Below are positions 7,671-15,256 of a stretch of 64,000 nt of DNA, piece by piece. This stretch comes from Planctomycetota bacterium (GTDB taxonomy: Bacteria; Planctomycetota; SZUA-567). Where the stretch lies: the NCBI GenBank assembly GCA_020060765.1, contig JAGUZQ010000056.1:18719-82718 (forward strand). Direction: 5' to 3'. How positions within the stretch are numbered: the first letter of the stretch is position 1; the number at the start of each line of letters is the position of its first letter. The notes below the pieces were generated by a model. The model saw only the letters and a program-made list of their open reading frames with translations, had not been told where the DNA came from and did not search any database. Both the position numbers and the translations under genes were made by a program.

Positions 7671-8660
7671 TTATTTGTTGAGAATTTTGCTAGCCGCGTT
7701 GACCGTATTTCTCAGTAGAAACGCGTTAGTCACCGGCCCGGTGCCGCCCTTGGCGCTGGTGATGTATGAGGCGACCTGCGAGACGCCCTCGAAATCCACG
7801 TCGCCGACATATTGCAAGGCGGGTTTGCCTTTCGCGTTCAGCAGCGGCTCGCCGTTTTCGTCCAGACCCTTGGGGATATGGTTGACGCCTACGTCTATCA
7901 CAATCGCGCCGGGTTTTACCATATCGGCGGTGATAAGCGGGGTCAGGTCGACGGGGGCAGGCTTGTCTTCCTTGCCGTCTTTCCACGCCTTCAGCGCTTT
8001 TTTATAGCGGTTCCATTTCACCGACGCCGCGCCGGTGGCGGCGATAATCACTTCCGCTTCTTGCGCCAGCGCGGGAATGTCGCTGCGGCTGTGGCCGAAA
8101 GTGACGGAGGCATTCAGGTTCAGCAGCAGCAGTGCGGCGGGTTTGCCGACAATGGCGCTGCGACCCGCCACCAGCGCGCGCGCTCCGTTCAGCTCCGGGC
8201 GAATCCTTTTCACCAGTTCCACCGCGCACATCGCGGTGCAGGGAGCGGGGTCGCTGTAGCCGGTGGCCATGAGAGTCCCGAGGTTCATCGGGTGTACGCC
8301 CTCGGCGTCCTTTTCCGGCCTGATCGCGCGGGTCAGGGTGATCTGGTCGACTCCCCGGGGCAGGGGCATGTGCAGCAGGATGGCCGACACCTCCGGGTCG
8401 TTGTTATGCTTTTCGATTGCGGCGATGATGGTGCTTTCGCTGACTTCTCCGCCGAGGTCGTCGAGAGTATAGCGCAGGCCGTTCTGTTCGCAATGCTCGC
8501 CCTGCGCCTTGGCGTACCAGGCGCTGCCCGCGTCGTCGTTGGCGCGAATGGCGACCAGGTGCGGCTGATGGCCAGCGGCAGTCAGCCGTTCGACTTCCGG
8601 TTTCAGTTCGCCGATCATTTCCGCGGCAATAGTTTCTCCGTCAATGATTTGCGCAGGCAT
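7671..8660 (-). CDS. folD: Bifunctional methylene-THF dehydrogenase / methenyl-THF cyclohydrolase
   Basis: Interconverts methylene-, methenyl- and formyl-THF. It has 329 residues, about 40 more than most bacterial FolD proteins. The extra length is mainly a segment around RYKKALKAWKDGKEDKP, between the ATGAASV strand and the GAIVIDVGVNH motif. Catalytic region: SAWYAKAQGEHCEQNG contains the expected Tyr and Lys, and HMPLPRGVDQ and GRSAIVGKPAALLLL are typical. The start at 8660 follows AGACAGGAAT; upstream in-frame ATGs at 8675 and 8693 are less well placed. Confidence 0.94.
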   Translation of the reverse strand: MPAQIIDGETIAAEMIGELKPEVERLTAAGHQPHLVAIRANDDAGSAWYAKAQGEHCEQNGLRYTLDDLGGEVSESTIIAAIEKHNNDPEVSAILLHMPLPRGVDQITLTRAIRPEKDAEGVHPMNLGTLMATGYSDPAPCTAMCAVELVKRIRPELNGARALVAGRSAIVGKPAALLLLNLNASVTFGHSRSDIPALAQEAEVIIAATGAASVKWNRYKKALKAWKDGKEDKPAPVDLTPLITADMVKPGAIVIDVGVNHIPKGLDENGEPLLNAKGKPALQYVGDVDFEGVSQVASYITSAKGGTGPVTNAFLLRNTVNAASKILNK

Positions 8661-8693
8661 ATTCCTGTCTCCCATATACAAGATAAAGGACAT

Positions 8694-8722
8694 AGTATAG
8701 CCTTCCGCAAAAGTGGGAGCAA
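8694..8722 (-). promoter_or_regulatory. Probable promoter for folD-metF
   Basis: On the minus strand: TTGCTC (8722-8717), a 17-nt spacer, then TATACT (8699-8694), about 35 nt upstream of the folD start. Confidence 0.5.
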
Positions 8723-8813
8723 GAGTTTATAACAGACGGGCAAGAAATGATTTGGGGTATTTACATAAAGGCGCGTCTTCCGCTGTTATTATCTGACTCG
8801 TCCCAAAGATTCA

Positions 8814-8841
8814 TTGACTGTTTCGAGGATATGGGTATTAA
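8814..8841 (+). promoter_or_regulatory. Probable promoter for gpmI
   Basis: TTGACT, a 16-nt spacer, TATTAA, with the predicted transcript start about 33 nt upstream of the gpmI ATG. Confidence 0.5.
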
Positions 8842-8880
8842 TGACATGGAGGGATTTATTATATCTATGAAAGGAACTGC

Positions 8881-10434
8881 ATGAGACCGGTCTGCCTGAT
8901 TATCCGTGACGGTTGGGGCGTGAACGAGAATCCGAAAATGAACGCAGTGGCGGAGGCGAAGACGCCCAATATCGACGACTACAAGGCGAAATATCCCTGG
9001 ACGTTGATTAACTGTTCCGGCGAACCCGTCGGTCTGCCTGACGGCTACCAGGGATCTTCCGAAGTGGGGCATCTCAACATGGGTGCGGGTCGTATCGTCA
9101 TCCAGGAACTGAAACGCATCGATGACGGCTTGTCCTCGGGGAAACTGTTCGAGGTGGAGAAATGGAAAAATCTGGTCGCCAACTGGAAAGCCAACAAGAG
9201 TAGATTGCACCTGTTCGGTCTTTTGCAGGACGAAGGTGTCCACGCCCACCAGGAACACCTGTTCAAGATCATGCGTCGCGCGCGCCAGGAATTTCCGACA
9301 GGCGAGATCATTCTGCATCCCTTCCTTGACGGCCGCGACACCCCGCCGCGCAGCTCGGCGGAATATATCGGCAAACTGAAAACCGTGATGCAGGAAGTCG
9401 GCAACTGCAAAATCGGCACCGCGATGGGGCGCTATTATTCAATGGATCGCTCGCGCAACTGGGAACTGACAGATAAAGCTTATCATTGCATCGTCTGCGC
9501 GGAAGGCCGCAAGGCGCCGGATATTGAAACCGCCGTGAAACAGTCCTACGCCAACGACAAGACGCCGGACAACGTCGAGATGGTGGACGAATATATCGTG
9601 CCGTACGTGCTGGGCGATTACGCTGGCGTGAGGGACGGCGACTGCATCCTGCACACCAATTACCGCCAGGATCGCGCCATTCAATTGTCGATGGCGTTTG
9701 CCGATCCCGCCTATGCCGGACATCTCAAGGCGAAGCCGAAAGTCACTTATCTTGGTTTCACGCGCTATTGGGACGATTTCACCGAGTACATGCTGGGTGC
9801 GATGGGCGGGGGAGGGGAGATGAACCACCTCTTGGGCGAAGTTGTCGCCGACGCCGGACTCAAACAGCTTCGGATTGCCGAGACGCAGAAGTTTCGCCAC
9901 GTTACTAGCTTCTTCAACGGCAAGGCAACCACGCCTTATAAAAACGAAGACCAGGTCGAAGTCAAGGGCAGGTTCGACCCGTCCTCCTTCGCCAGCCATC
10001 CGGAGATGGACGCATATTTCGTCACAGAGGAATTATTGAAGCGCCTGAAAAACAATCCTTACGATCTGATCGTGGTCAACTACGCCAACTGCGACATGGT
10101 CGGCCACACCGGCGACATGAAGGCGGCGACCAGGGCAGTCGAGGTGGTGGATGAAAACGTGGGCGTGCTGGTGAAACGCCTGCTGGAACTTGACGCGCAG
10201 ATTCTTATCACCGCCGACCACGGCAACGCCGAGCAGATGATGGATTACGACACCGGCCTGGTCAAGACCAGTCACACGCTTAACCCCGTCGAGTGCATCT
10301 ACGTCGCCAGCGATTCGGTCGGCAAGAAAATGATCCCGCGCGGCAAGTTGTCCGACCTCTCGCCGACTATTCTTAAATTGATGGGGCTGCCTGTCCCTAA
10401 GGAAATGACGGCGGAAATATTGCTGAAGGATTAA
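8881..10434 (+). CDS. gpmI: 2,3-bisphosphoglycerate-independent phosphoglycerate mutase
   Basis: Glycolytic interconversion of 3- and 2-phosphoglycerate by the Mn-dependent alkaline-phosphatase-fold enzyme, 517 residues. The N-terminus RPVCLIIRDGWG has the first metal Asp, and GSSEVGHLNMGAGRIV at about residues 59-74 has the phosphorylated Ser. HPFLDGRDTPP, TNYRQDRAIQL, NYANCDMVGHTGD and ITADHGNAEQM are all present, so the metal sites look intact. AAAGGAACTGC precedes the ATG. The gene is monocistronic between a likely promoter and a terminator. Confidence 0.97.
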   Translation: MRPVCLIIRDGWGVNENPKMNAVAEAKTPNIDDYKAKYPWTLINCSGEPVGLPDGYQGSSEVGHLNMGAGRIVIQELKRIDDGLSSGKLFEVEKWKNLVANWKANKSRLHLFGLLQDEGVHAHQEHLFKIMRRARQEFPTGEIILHPFLDGRDTPPRSSAEYIGKLKTVMQEVGNCKIGTAMGRYYSMDRSRNWELTDKAYHCIVCAEGRKAPDIETAVKQSYANDKTPDNVEMVDEYIVPYVLGDYAGVRDGDCILHTNYRQDRAIQLSMAFADPAYAGHLKAKPKVTYLGFTRYWDDFTEYMLGAMGGGGEMNHLLGEVVADAGLKQLRIAETQKFRHVTSFFNGKATTPYKNEDQVEVKGRFDPSSFASHPEMDAYFVTEELLKRLKNNPYDLIVVNYANCDMVGHTGDMKAATRAVEVVDENVGVLVKRLLELDAQILITADHGNAEQMMDYDTGLVKTSHTLNPVECIYVASDSVGKKMIPRGKLSDLSPTILKLMGLPVPKEMTAEILLKD

Positions 10435-10454
10435 ACTATCAGTTTGTGGTAAAA

Positions 10455-10492
10455 AAATAAACGCGGATGCTGCGAGGCGTCCGCGTTTTGCT
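10455..10492. terminator. Bidirectional terminator between gpmI and the URO-D-like gene
   Basis: AAACGCGGA and TCCGCGTTT form the stem. A-rich sequence on the left and TTTTG on the right let it serve both convergent genes. It is stronger for the minus strand. Confidence 0.7.
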
Positions 10493-10513
10493 TTGAAACA
10501 ATCATGCGGTCGG

Positions 10514-11752
10514 CTATCCCTTTGTAACCTCCCGGAAGATGCGGACAAACCTGCGCAACCGGTCGGGGTCGTTCTGCACCGTCTCCACATCCTTAAGCGT
10601 GACGTCCATATGCAGGCCGCGGCAGAGCGAAACCGCTTCAGTAATGGTTTTGCGCACCTTCGCCTCATTGAACCCGGTGCAGACCATCTCCGCCGGGTTC
10701 GGACGCCAGGAAATCACGTAGTCTGTGCCGATCTGTTCCGCGCAGGAGGCAAGGTTCGCCCAGGGCGTGATTGCAATGCGGCGGAGATTCGGGATTTGCC
10801 GAAGAATGTCTATCTTTTTCGTAAGATCCTCGCAACAGCCATATGCCACCAGCCCGAAGTTTTTCAGGATCGGCAACTGGTATTGCAGCAGAAACTCGTC
10901 GTGCATCTCCGGCGAAACCAACGCGTATTCCTGCGCCGCCATGAAACACCATAACTGACTGCGCTTGACTGACGCGCCGTTAGGCGCTGGGTCGGCCAGT
11001 TCCTCGGCGTATGGCATAGCCTGGTTGTCGTGGTTGGCAAGCGTCCAGTCTCCGGCGTCTTCGGCCTGCTGCTGGGCGGCGAGGATGCCGTCGCGCATGA
11101 ATGCCAGTAGTTCGTGCAGCCACTCCGGATTGTCGCACATGTCCCACATGATCTGTTCCATTCCGCGCAGGTGGGCGAGATTGTTGGCAATGTCCGCCGT
11201 CCAACTGCGGTAGGCCGTGGAGCGGTCGACATGCACCGGCAGGATGTCGCCGACCGCCTCGCGCAGGCGGTCGGCATTACGCGACGTTTCCGCCTCGTCA
11301 ATCCGATGAAAAGGCTTGACCAGTTTGCGCACGTCGGCCAAATCCTTCAGCACGGGATCGTATTTCCACGAGCCATGCTCAGTGTCGCCTTGGATATGCT
11401 GGAAGGCCGGCCCCCACGCGCTTTCGCCGGGAAGGACGAGAGAGGCGCGTTGCGTCAGCCAGGGTTCGAACACGTAATCATCATCCAGCGAAGCCTGAAA
11501 AAGCATACTGCGCAGGGTGTTTTCCTGTTGGCGGAAAAGCGGATCCGCGCAGGCAAGTTTCGATTCCGGCATTTCGTGCCAGCAGGCGAAAACCCGCATG
11601 TAGAGCAACGGGCGGGTTTGTCTGAGACTGTTGTGGGCGCGCCAGAGGTTACGGCGTTCGGTGTTGATTTCCCGCTGGCAGACTTCCGCGTAGCGCCGGG
11701 CGAGGTCGCGCAGGATTTTGACGTCTTGCGATACGTTAGTGGTTGCGGTCAT
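10514..11752 (-). CDS. Uroporphyrinogen-decarboxylase-like (URO-D/MtaA superfamily) protein
   Basis: A 412-residue protein that I place in the URO-D-like superfamily (heme URO-D, MtaA, CmuA methyltransferases) from its overall pattern. An HDNQAMPYAEEL-type middle segment is followed by SPEMHDEFLLQYQLPIL, then GLVAYGCCEDLTKKIDIL, and a C-terminal barrel strand pair ITPWANLAS...VISWRPNPAEM. The two adjacent Cys could bind metal, as in corrinoid methyltransferases. It is not the heme enzyme, and the substrate is unknown. ATG at 11752 gives a 7-nt spacer from GGAGG; the first in-frame ATG at 11758 is too close. A divergent AraC regulator probably controls it. Confidence 0.62.
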   Translation of the reverse strand: MTATTNVSQDVKILRDLARRYAEVCQREINTERRNLWRAHNSLRQTRPLLYMRVFACWHEMPESKLACADPLFRQQENTLRSMLFQASLDDDYVFEPWLTQRASLVLPGESAWGPAFQHIQGDTEHGSWKYDPVLKDLADVRKLVKPFHRIDEAETSRNADRLREAVGDILPVHVDRSTAYRSWTADIANNLAHLRGMEQIMWDMCDNPEWLHELLAFMRDGILAAQQQAEDAGDWTLANHDNQAMPYAEELADPAPNGASVKRSQLWCFMAAQEYALVSPEMHDEFLLQYQLPILKNFGLVAYGCCEDLTKKIDILRQIPNLRRIAITPWANLASCAEQIGTDYVISWRPNPAEMVCTGFNEAKVRKTITEAVSLCRGLHMDVTLKDVETVQNDPDRLRRFVRIFREVTKG

Positions 11753-11822
11753 TGCCATTCCTCCAGAGAAGGTAACTTGTTGTTATCTGACTTGAATATA
11801 CTGGGTAAAATGCCAAAATAAA

Positions 11823-11851
11823 TGGACAAGGCAGACATATATTTGTATAAA
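11823..11851 (+). promoter_or_regulatory. Strong promoter for the AraC gene, start point at the ATG
   Basis: TGGACA (11823-11828), a 17-nt spacer, TATAAA (11846-11851). Transcription would begin about 7 nt later, at or next to the ATG at 11858, so the mRNA may be leaderless. Confidence 0.55.
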
Positions 11852-11857
11852 TAGGAC

Positions 11858-12628
11858 ATGAAGAATAAGTGCGCAAAAATCCTGGTGCTGAGGGCGGGCA
11901 GGGTGTTGTGTCCCGCCGACTGGCGCATCGACACACGGTGGGAGACACATAATCTCTGGACCGTACTCGGCGGCGAGGGCAGGATGCAAGCACCGGAGCA
12001 GGCTTACGACCTGTCGGCGGGAAGCTGTTTCGTTCTGCGTCCGCAAGTCCGCTACATCGGTTCCCACAATCCCCGCAAACCGCTGGATGTGGTCTATATC
12101 CATTTCGAACCGGGCAAGGTAGCTGTTCCCGCGTTTTACCGGATTGTTGAAAGTCTAGATTTTTTCCAAGGAATGCTGGAGAGGTTGCTCAAGGCAATGC
12201 GTAATGGCGACAAGGAGGAATCGGCGACCTGGCTGGCGGCGGCGCTGACGGAACTGGTCGAGCAGGAACAGCGGCGCGAATTTTCCTCAGGCTTGGAGCC
12301 GCGCCAGCGCGCGTACCTTGACGGGTTTATCGCGCGCGTATCGGCGCAACCAGGGAAACGCGTGTCACTGACCGCGCTCGCGCGCGAACTATGCTGCACA
12401 CCGCGCCATCTGCACCGACTTTTCCGGCAATACAAGGGATTGAGCCCGCAGGAGTTTGTCATGGGCGAGCGGATGCGCGCGGCCAGAAATCTGCTCAACA
12501 TGTCCAGCCAGCCAATCAGCCGGATTGCCCAGGAACTGGGGTATTCCGACGTCTACGCTTTCTCCAAGCATTTCAAGCAGCATGTCGGCCTACCGCCGGG
12601 ACGCTATCGACAGACAGGCGGTGTTTAA
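11858..12628 (+). CDS. AraC-family transcriptional regulator
   Basis: 256 residues. The N-terminal half reads as a cupin-like sensor: ETHNLWTVLGGEGRM and LSAGSCFVLRPQVRYIG. The C-terminal half, about residues 155-254, is the double helix-turn-helix: VSLTALARELCCTPRHLHRLF, then SQPISRIAQELGYSDVYAFSKHFKQHVGLPPGRYR, a textbook AraC ending. It is divergent from the URO-D-like gene with 105 bp between starts, so that gene is its likely target. The natural ligand is unknown. An AGG at 11853 is too close to the ATG to act as a normal ribosome-binding site. Confidence 0.92.
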   Translation: MKNKCAKILVLRAGRVLCPADWRIDTRWETHNLWTVLGGEGRMQAPEQAYDLSAGSCFVLRPQVRYIGSHNPRKPLDVVYIHFEPGKVAVPAFYRIVESLDFFQGMLERLLKAMRNGDKEESATWLAAALTELVEQEQRREFSSGLEPRQRAYLDGFIARVSAQPGKRVSLTALARELCCTPRHLHRLFRQYKGLSPQEFVMGERMRAARNLLNMSSQPISRIAQELGYSDVYAFSKHFKQHVGLPPGRYRQTGGV

Positions 12629-12821
12629 GAGACTTACCCGAGGGTTGTGCGTTCGGATTTCCAACCGAGAGATGGAATCAATCAATACCCGAAGACCTGT
12701 TTTAATGTTGACAGGAATTAGCGGTAAGTGAAAATGCTTTAAAGATTGTGTAACATCAGGAGAGACTGGACAGATCAAGGTTAGTAACTTTTTTTATATG
12801 ATTCTTTTGGCTGGAGAAATC

Positions 12822-13364
12822 ATGGAAAATATGGAACTGGATAAAATCGCTGAAATGGTTGAAGAACTGAAAAGGCAGGGAACTGCCGGCAGGGGAGGGG
12901 AGGTTGCTGACCTTTCCGGAGACCTCATGGAACTCCTGGCTCTCGGCGGCACCATGAAAGCGGTTTTCGATTTCGACGACAAGGACATGGAGGTAATCTA
13001 TTTCTCCGCCCACGGCTATTACGAAAACGGTAAATATGAAAAGGCCGCGCCGCTGTTCCAGTTCCTCTGCGTTTATGACCATCTCAATCCGAAATGGTTC
13101 ATGGGCTTGGGCGCGACTCTGCAGATGATGCGCAACTACGAGGAAGCGGTAAAGTCGTATGGCTACGCCACCATTCTGGATATGGAAAACCCCGCGCCGC
13201 AGTATAACGCAGGCTACTGTCTCGCCCTGACCGGAAAAAAAGACGCGGCACGCCTCGCGCTAGAGGCGGTGGTGATGCTGGCTGATGACAGAGGCGGCAT
13301 GGACGAGTACAGGCGCAAAGCCGAGAATCTTCTTTCAACCCTGAATGAGGGAGAACACGCATGA
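12822..13364 (+). CDS. SycD/LcrH-like type III secretion chaperone
   Basis: A 180-residue tetratricopeptide-repeat chaperone of the class II (SycD/IpgC/SicA) type, which keeps hydrophobic translocators soluble in the cytoplasm. Three TPR-like helical pairs run from about residue 60 to 150: FSAHGYYENGKYEKAAPLFQ, PKWFMGLGATLQMMRNYEEAV, APQYNAGYCLALTGKKDAA. An acidic N-terminal helix precedes them. The start at 12822 has GGAGAAA just upstream; ATG at 12798 has none. It overlaps the translocator gene by 4 bp (ATGA), the usual arrangement of these pairs. No signal peptide is visible. Confidence 0.8.
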   Translation: MENMELDKIAEMVEELKRQGTAGRGGEVADLSGDLMELLALGGTMKAVFDFDDKDMEVIYFSAHGYYENGKYEKAAPLFQFLCVYDHLNPKWFMGLGATLQMMRNYEEAVKSYGYATILDMENPAPQYNAGYCLALTGKKDAARLALEAVVMLADDRGGMDEYRRKAENLLSTLNEGEHA

Positions 13365-14554
13365 CTTCGATCAATCCAGCCTGGGGCGCGTTTTCGCAAG
13401 CAGAGCAGAACCAGATGATGCAGGCGTTGGGTCAGGACTCGCTGCCCGCGCCTTCCGAGCTGTCACCGGAGCAGATTCAGAAGCTGAATACCAGCATGGG
13501 GTTCAACGTCGGTATAGTGGTGTTGAATCACGAAAGGGAATTGAAAACCGAAGGAACCCGCTCCAGCGACAAGCCATTCCTGGACGCGCCAGAAGTGGGC
13601 GACGCCAGCCAGCTCACGTTGATGCTGATGGCTCTGAAAAGCAAACTGGGCGATATCCAGGTAACAACCGCAAAGGAGGGCGTACAGAACCAGAAGCAGA
13701 GACTTGAAGCAGCCAGCAATGAGCACATGGGGAAAATCAAGGAAGCGCTGGGCAAGATGAAAACCGCCGACGGCTGGAGCCTGGCGGGAAAGATTGCCGG
13801 TTGGATAGGCGCTTCTCTGGGGATTATCGCCTCGCTGGCCGGAACCGCTATTGCTGTTGGCGCGGCTCTCTTTACCGGCGGCTCTACCCTGGCGGCGCTG
13901 GCTCTTACCCTGCCTGCGCTGGCGGTTTCCTGCGCCGGGATGGGACTGATGATATCGGATGCTACCGGCCTTACGGAAAAGGTGATGGATTTCGTCGCGG
14001 ACAATTCCTGGACGCTGCCGCTGATGTTTGGTTTGGTCGGTGGAGTAATCTGGGCGCTGGACATGGCGGGCGTAATGGACGAGGATTCCATAAAGATTGC
14101 CACCCAGGTTCTGGTGGCGGTGGATATGCTGGTGTTGAGTGTGGCGACCGGTATCCTGTCGATGGGCGCGGGCGGGGTAGGCGGGGCGTCGAATGCGGTG
14201 GCCTCGCTGTTCAACCTGGGCGCGAAGGGCACCGAGACTCTTTCTAAAACAATTGATGTCACGGCGAAATTGACCCAGATCGGCGGACAGGTGATGAACA
14301 TGCTGATGCAGTTTGGCAGCGGCGGACTGGCGATTGGCTCGGCTATCAGTTCTTACGATGCGACCAGTGCCAGGGCTGACAGCAAGGAATTCCAGGCGTG
14401 GATGGCAAAGTTGCAGTCGCAGATGGACGACGAACAGGAATCTCTCCAGAAAGCCATTGAGGCGCTGAACAACGACATGATGGTCTGTACGGATATTCTC
14501 GAAGGCATCGCCAAGAACAAGACCATGGCAATCGGGCGCATGGGTGCGTCGTGA
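13361..14554 (+). CDS. YopB/SseC-like type III secretion translocator
   Basis: A 397-residue candidate translocon pore protein. The N-terminal 90 residues are hydrophilic, as expected for a chaperone-binding and secretion signal region. A predicted amphipathic helix spans about 95-135. Long hydrophobic stretches run at about 142-200, 218-238 and 246-280, rich in Gly and Ala, and a C-terminal coiled-coil spans about 340-385. There is no Sec signal peptide. This organisation and the overlapping SycD-like gene match YopB/IpaB/SseC proteins. A second YopD-like translocator and the needle complex are not in the window. Family assignment rests on architecture more than on a short motif. Confidence 0.72.
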   Translation: MTSINPAWGAFSQAEQNQMMQALGQDSLPAPSELSPEQIQKLNTSMGFNVGIVVLNHERELKTEGTRSSDKPFLDAPEVGDASQLTLMLMALKSKLGDIQVTTAKEGVQNQKQRLEAASNEHMGKIKEALGKMKTADGWSLAGKIAGWIGASLGIIASLAGTAIAVGAALFTGGSTLAALALTLPALAVSCAGMGLMISDATGLTEKVMDFVADNSWTLPLMFGLVGGVIWALDMAGVMDEDSIKIATQVLVAVDMLVLSVATGILSMGAGGVGGASNAVASLFNLGAKGTETLSKTIDVTAKLTQIGGQVMNMLMQFGSGGLAIGSAISSYDATSARADSKEFQAWMAKLQSQMDDEQESLQKAIEALNNDMMVCTDILEGIAKNKTMAIGRMGAS

Positions 14555-14614
14555 GTGTAACTTTAAGACCATGCGGTCAGTTACAAAACATCACTTTGCC
14601 GTTTAATATACGAA

Positions 14615-14694
14615 CGTCATTCCCGCGGAGGCGGGAATCCAGTGGGGAAAACGTACGCAACACCGCCTGGATTCCCGCTTTCGCGGGAATGACG
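14615..14694. repeat. Inverted-repeat element, copy A (80 bp)
   Basis: The left arm CGTCATTCCCGC-GGAG-GCGGGAATCCAG and the right arm CTGGATTCCCGC-TTTC-GCGGGAATGACG bracket a centre GTGGGGAAAACGTACGCAAC. Each arm is itself a hairpin. The loops are not complementary in this copy. Confidence 0.85.
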
Positions 14695-14765
14695 TTTCGT
14701 GAGTTTTTATCCAAAGCGTGCGGTTTCTACTCAATCAAACCGTATTTGACTTAAAGGGACGTAAT

Positions 14766-15254
14766 ATGCGCGAAATCAGAATCCCCAGCTTGGCCGAAAA
14801 CGTCAATGAGGCTACGGTCGGCTCGTGGCTGGTGGAAGCGGGGCAATCGGTGAACGCGGGGCAGGGCGTGGCGGAACTTCTGACCGAGAAGGCGGAATTC
14901 ACTCTGGAGACCGATTGCGCAGGCACGGTCTCAGCCTGCCTCGCGCCGGAAAAAAGCGTGTTGCCGGTGGGGTATATTTTGTGCGTGCTGGATGCGACCG
15001 AGGAAGAGTTGTGCGCCGCAAAAAAAGAGAATGAAAGAATTGAAAAAAGCTATACCGAATCCGATACTGTCGCTTTAGCTTCCAAGGATGCTTCAGTGCC
15101 GCGTCCAGTTTCCGCCGCAGGGGTGCGCGCCACTCCCGCGGCGCGGCGGCTGGCGAAGGAAAACGGCGTCGATCTGGGGGAAATTGCCGAGGCCTTGAAA
15201 ATCTCCGGCCCGGTGAAAGAGGAGCAGGTGCGGGAGTTCCTGCAATCGCGGTGA
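14766..15254 (+). CDS. Lipoyl domain plus E3-binding domain protein lacking the acyltransferase
   Basis: 162 residues. Residues 1-76 form a lipoyl/biotinyl domain like that of 2-oxoacid dehydrogenase E2, with the modified lysine expected at K42 in LLTEKAEFTLE. After a charged linker (77-115), residues about 119-161 match the peripheral subunit-binding domain (VRATPAARRLAKENGVDLGEI). The chain stops there, whereas true E2 continues with about 230 residues of catalytic domain. It could be a stand-alone lipoyl carrier or an E3-binding protein. The start at 14766 follows AAAGGGACG. The gene ends 2 bp from the convergent transglutaminase gene. Confidence 0.82.
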   Translation: MREIRIPSLAENVNEATVGSWLVEAGQSVNAGQGVAELLTEKAEFTLETDCAGTVSACLAPEKSVLPVGYILCVLDATEEELCAAKKENERIEKSYTESDTVALASKDASVPRPVSAAGVRATPAARRLAKENGVDLGEIAEALKISGPVKEEQVREFLQSR

Positions 15255-15256
15255 TG

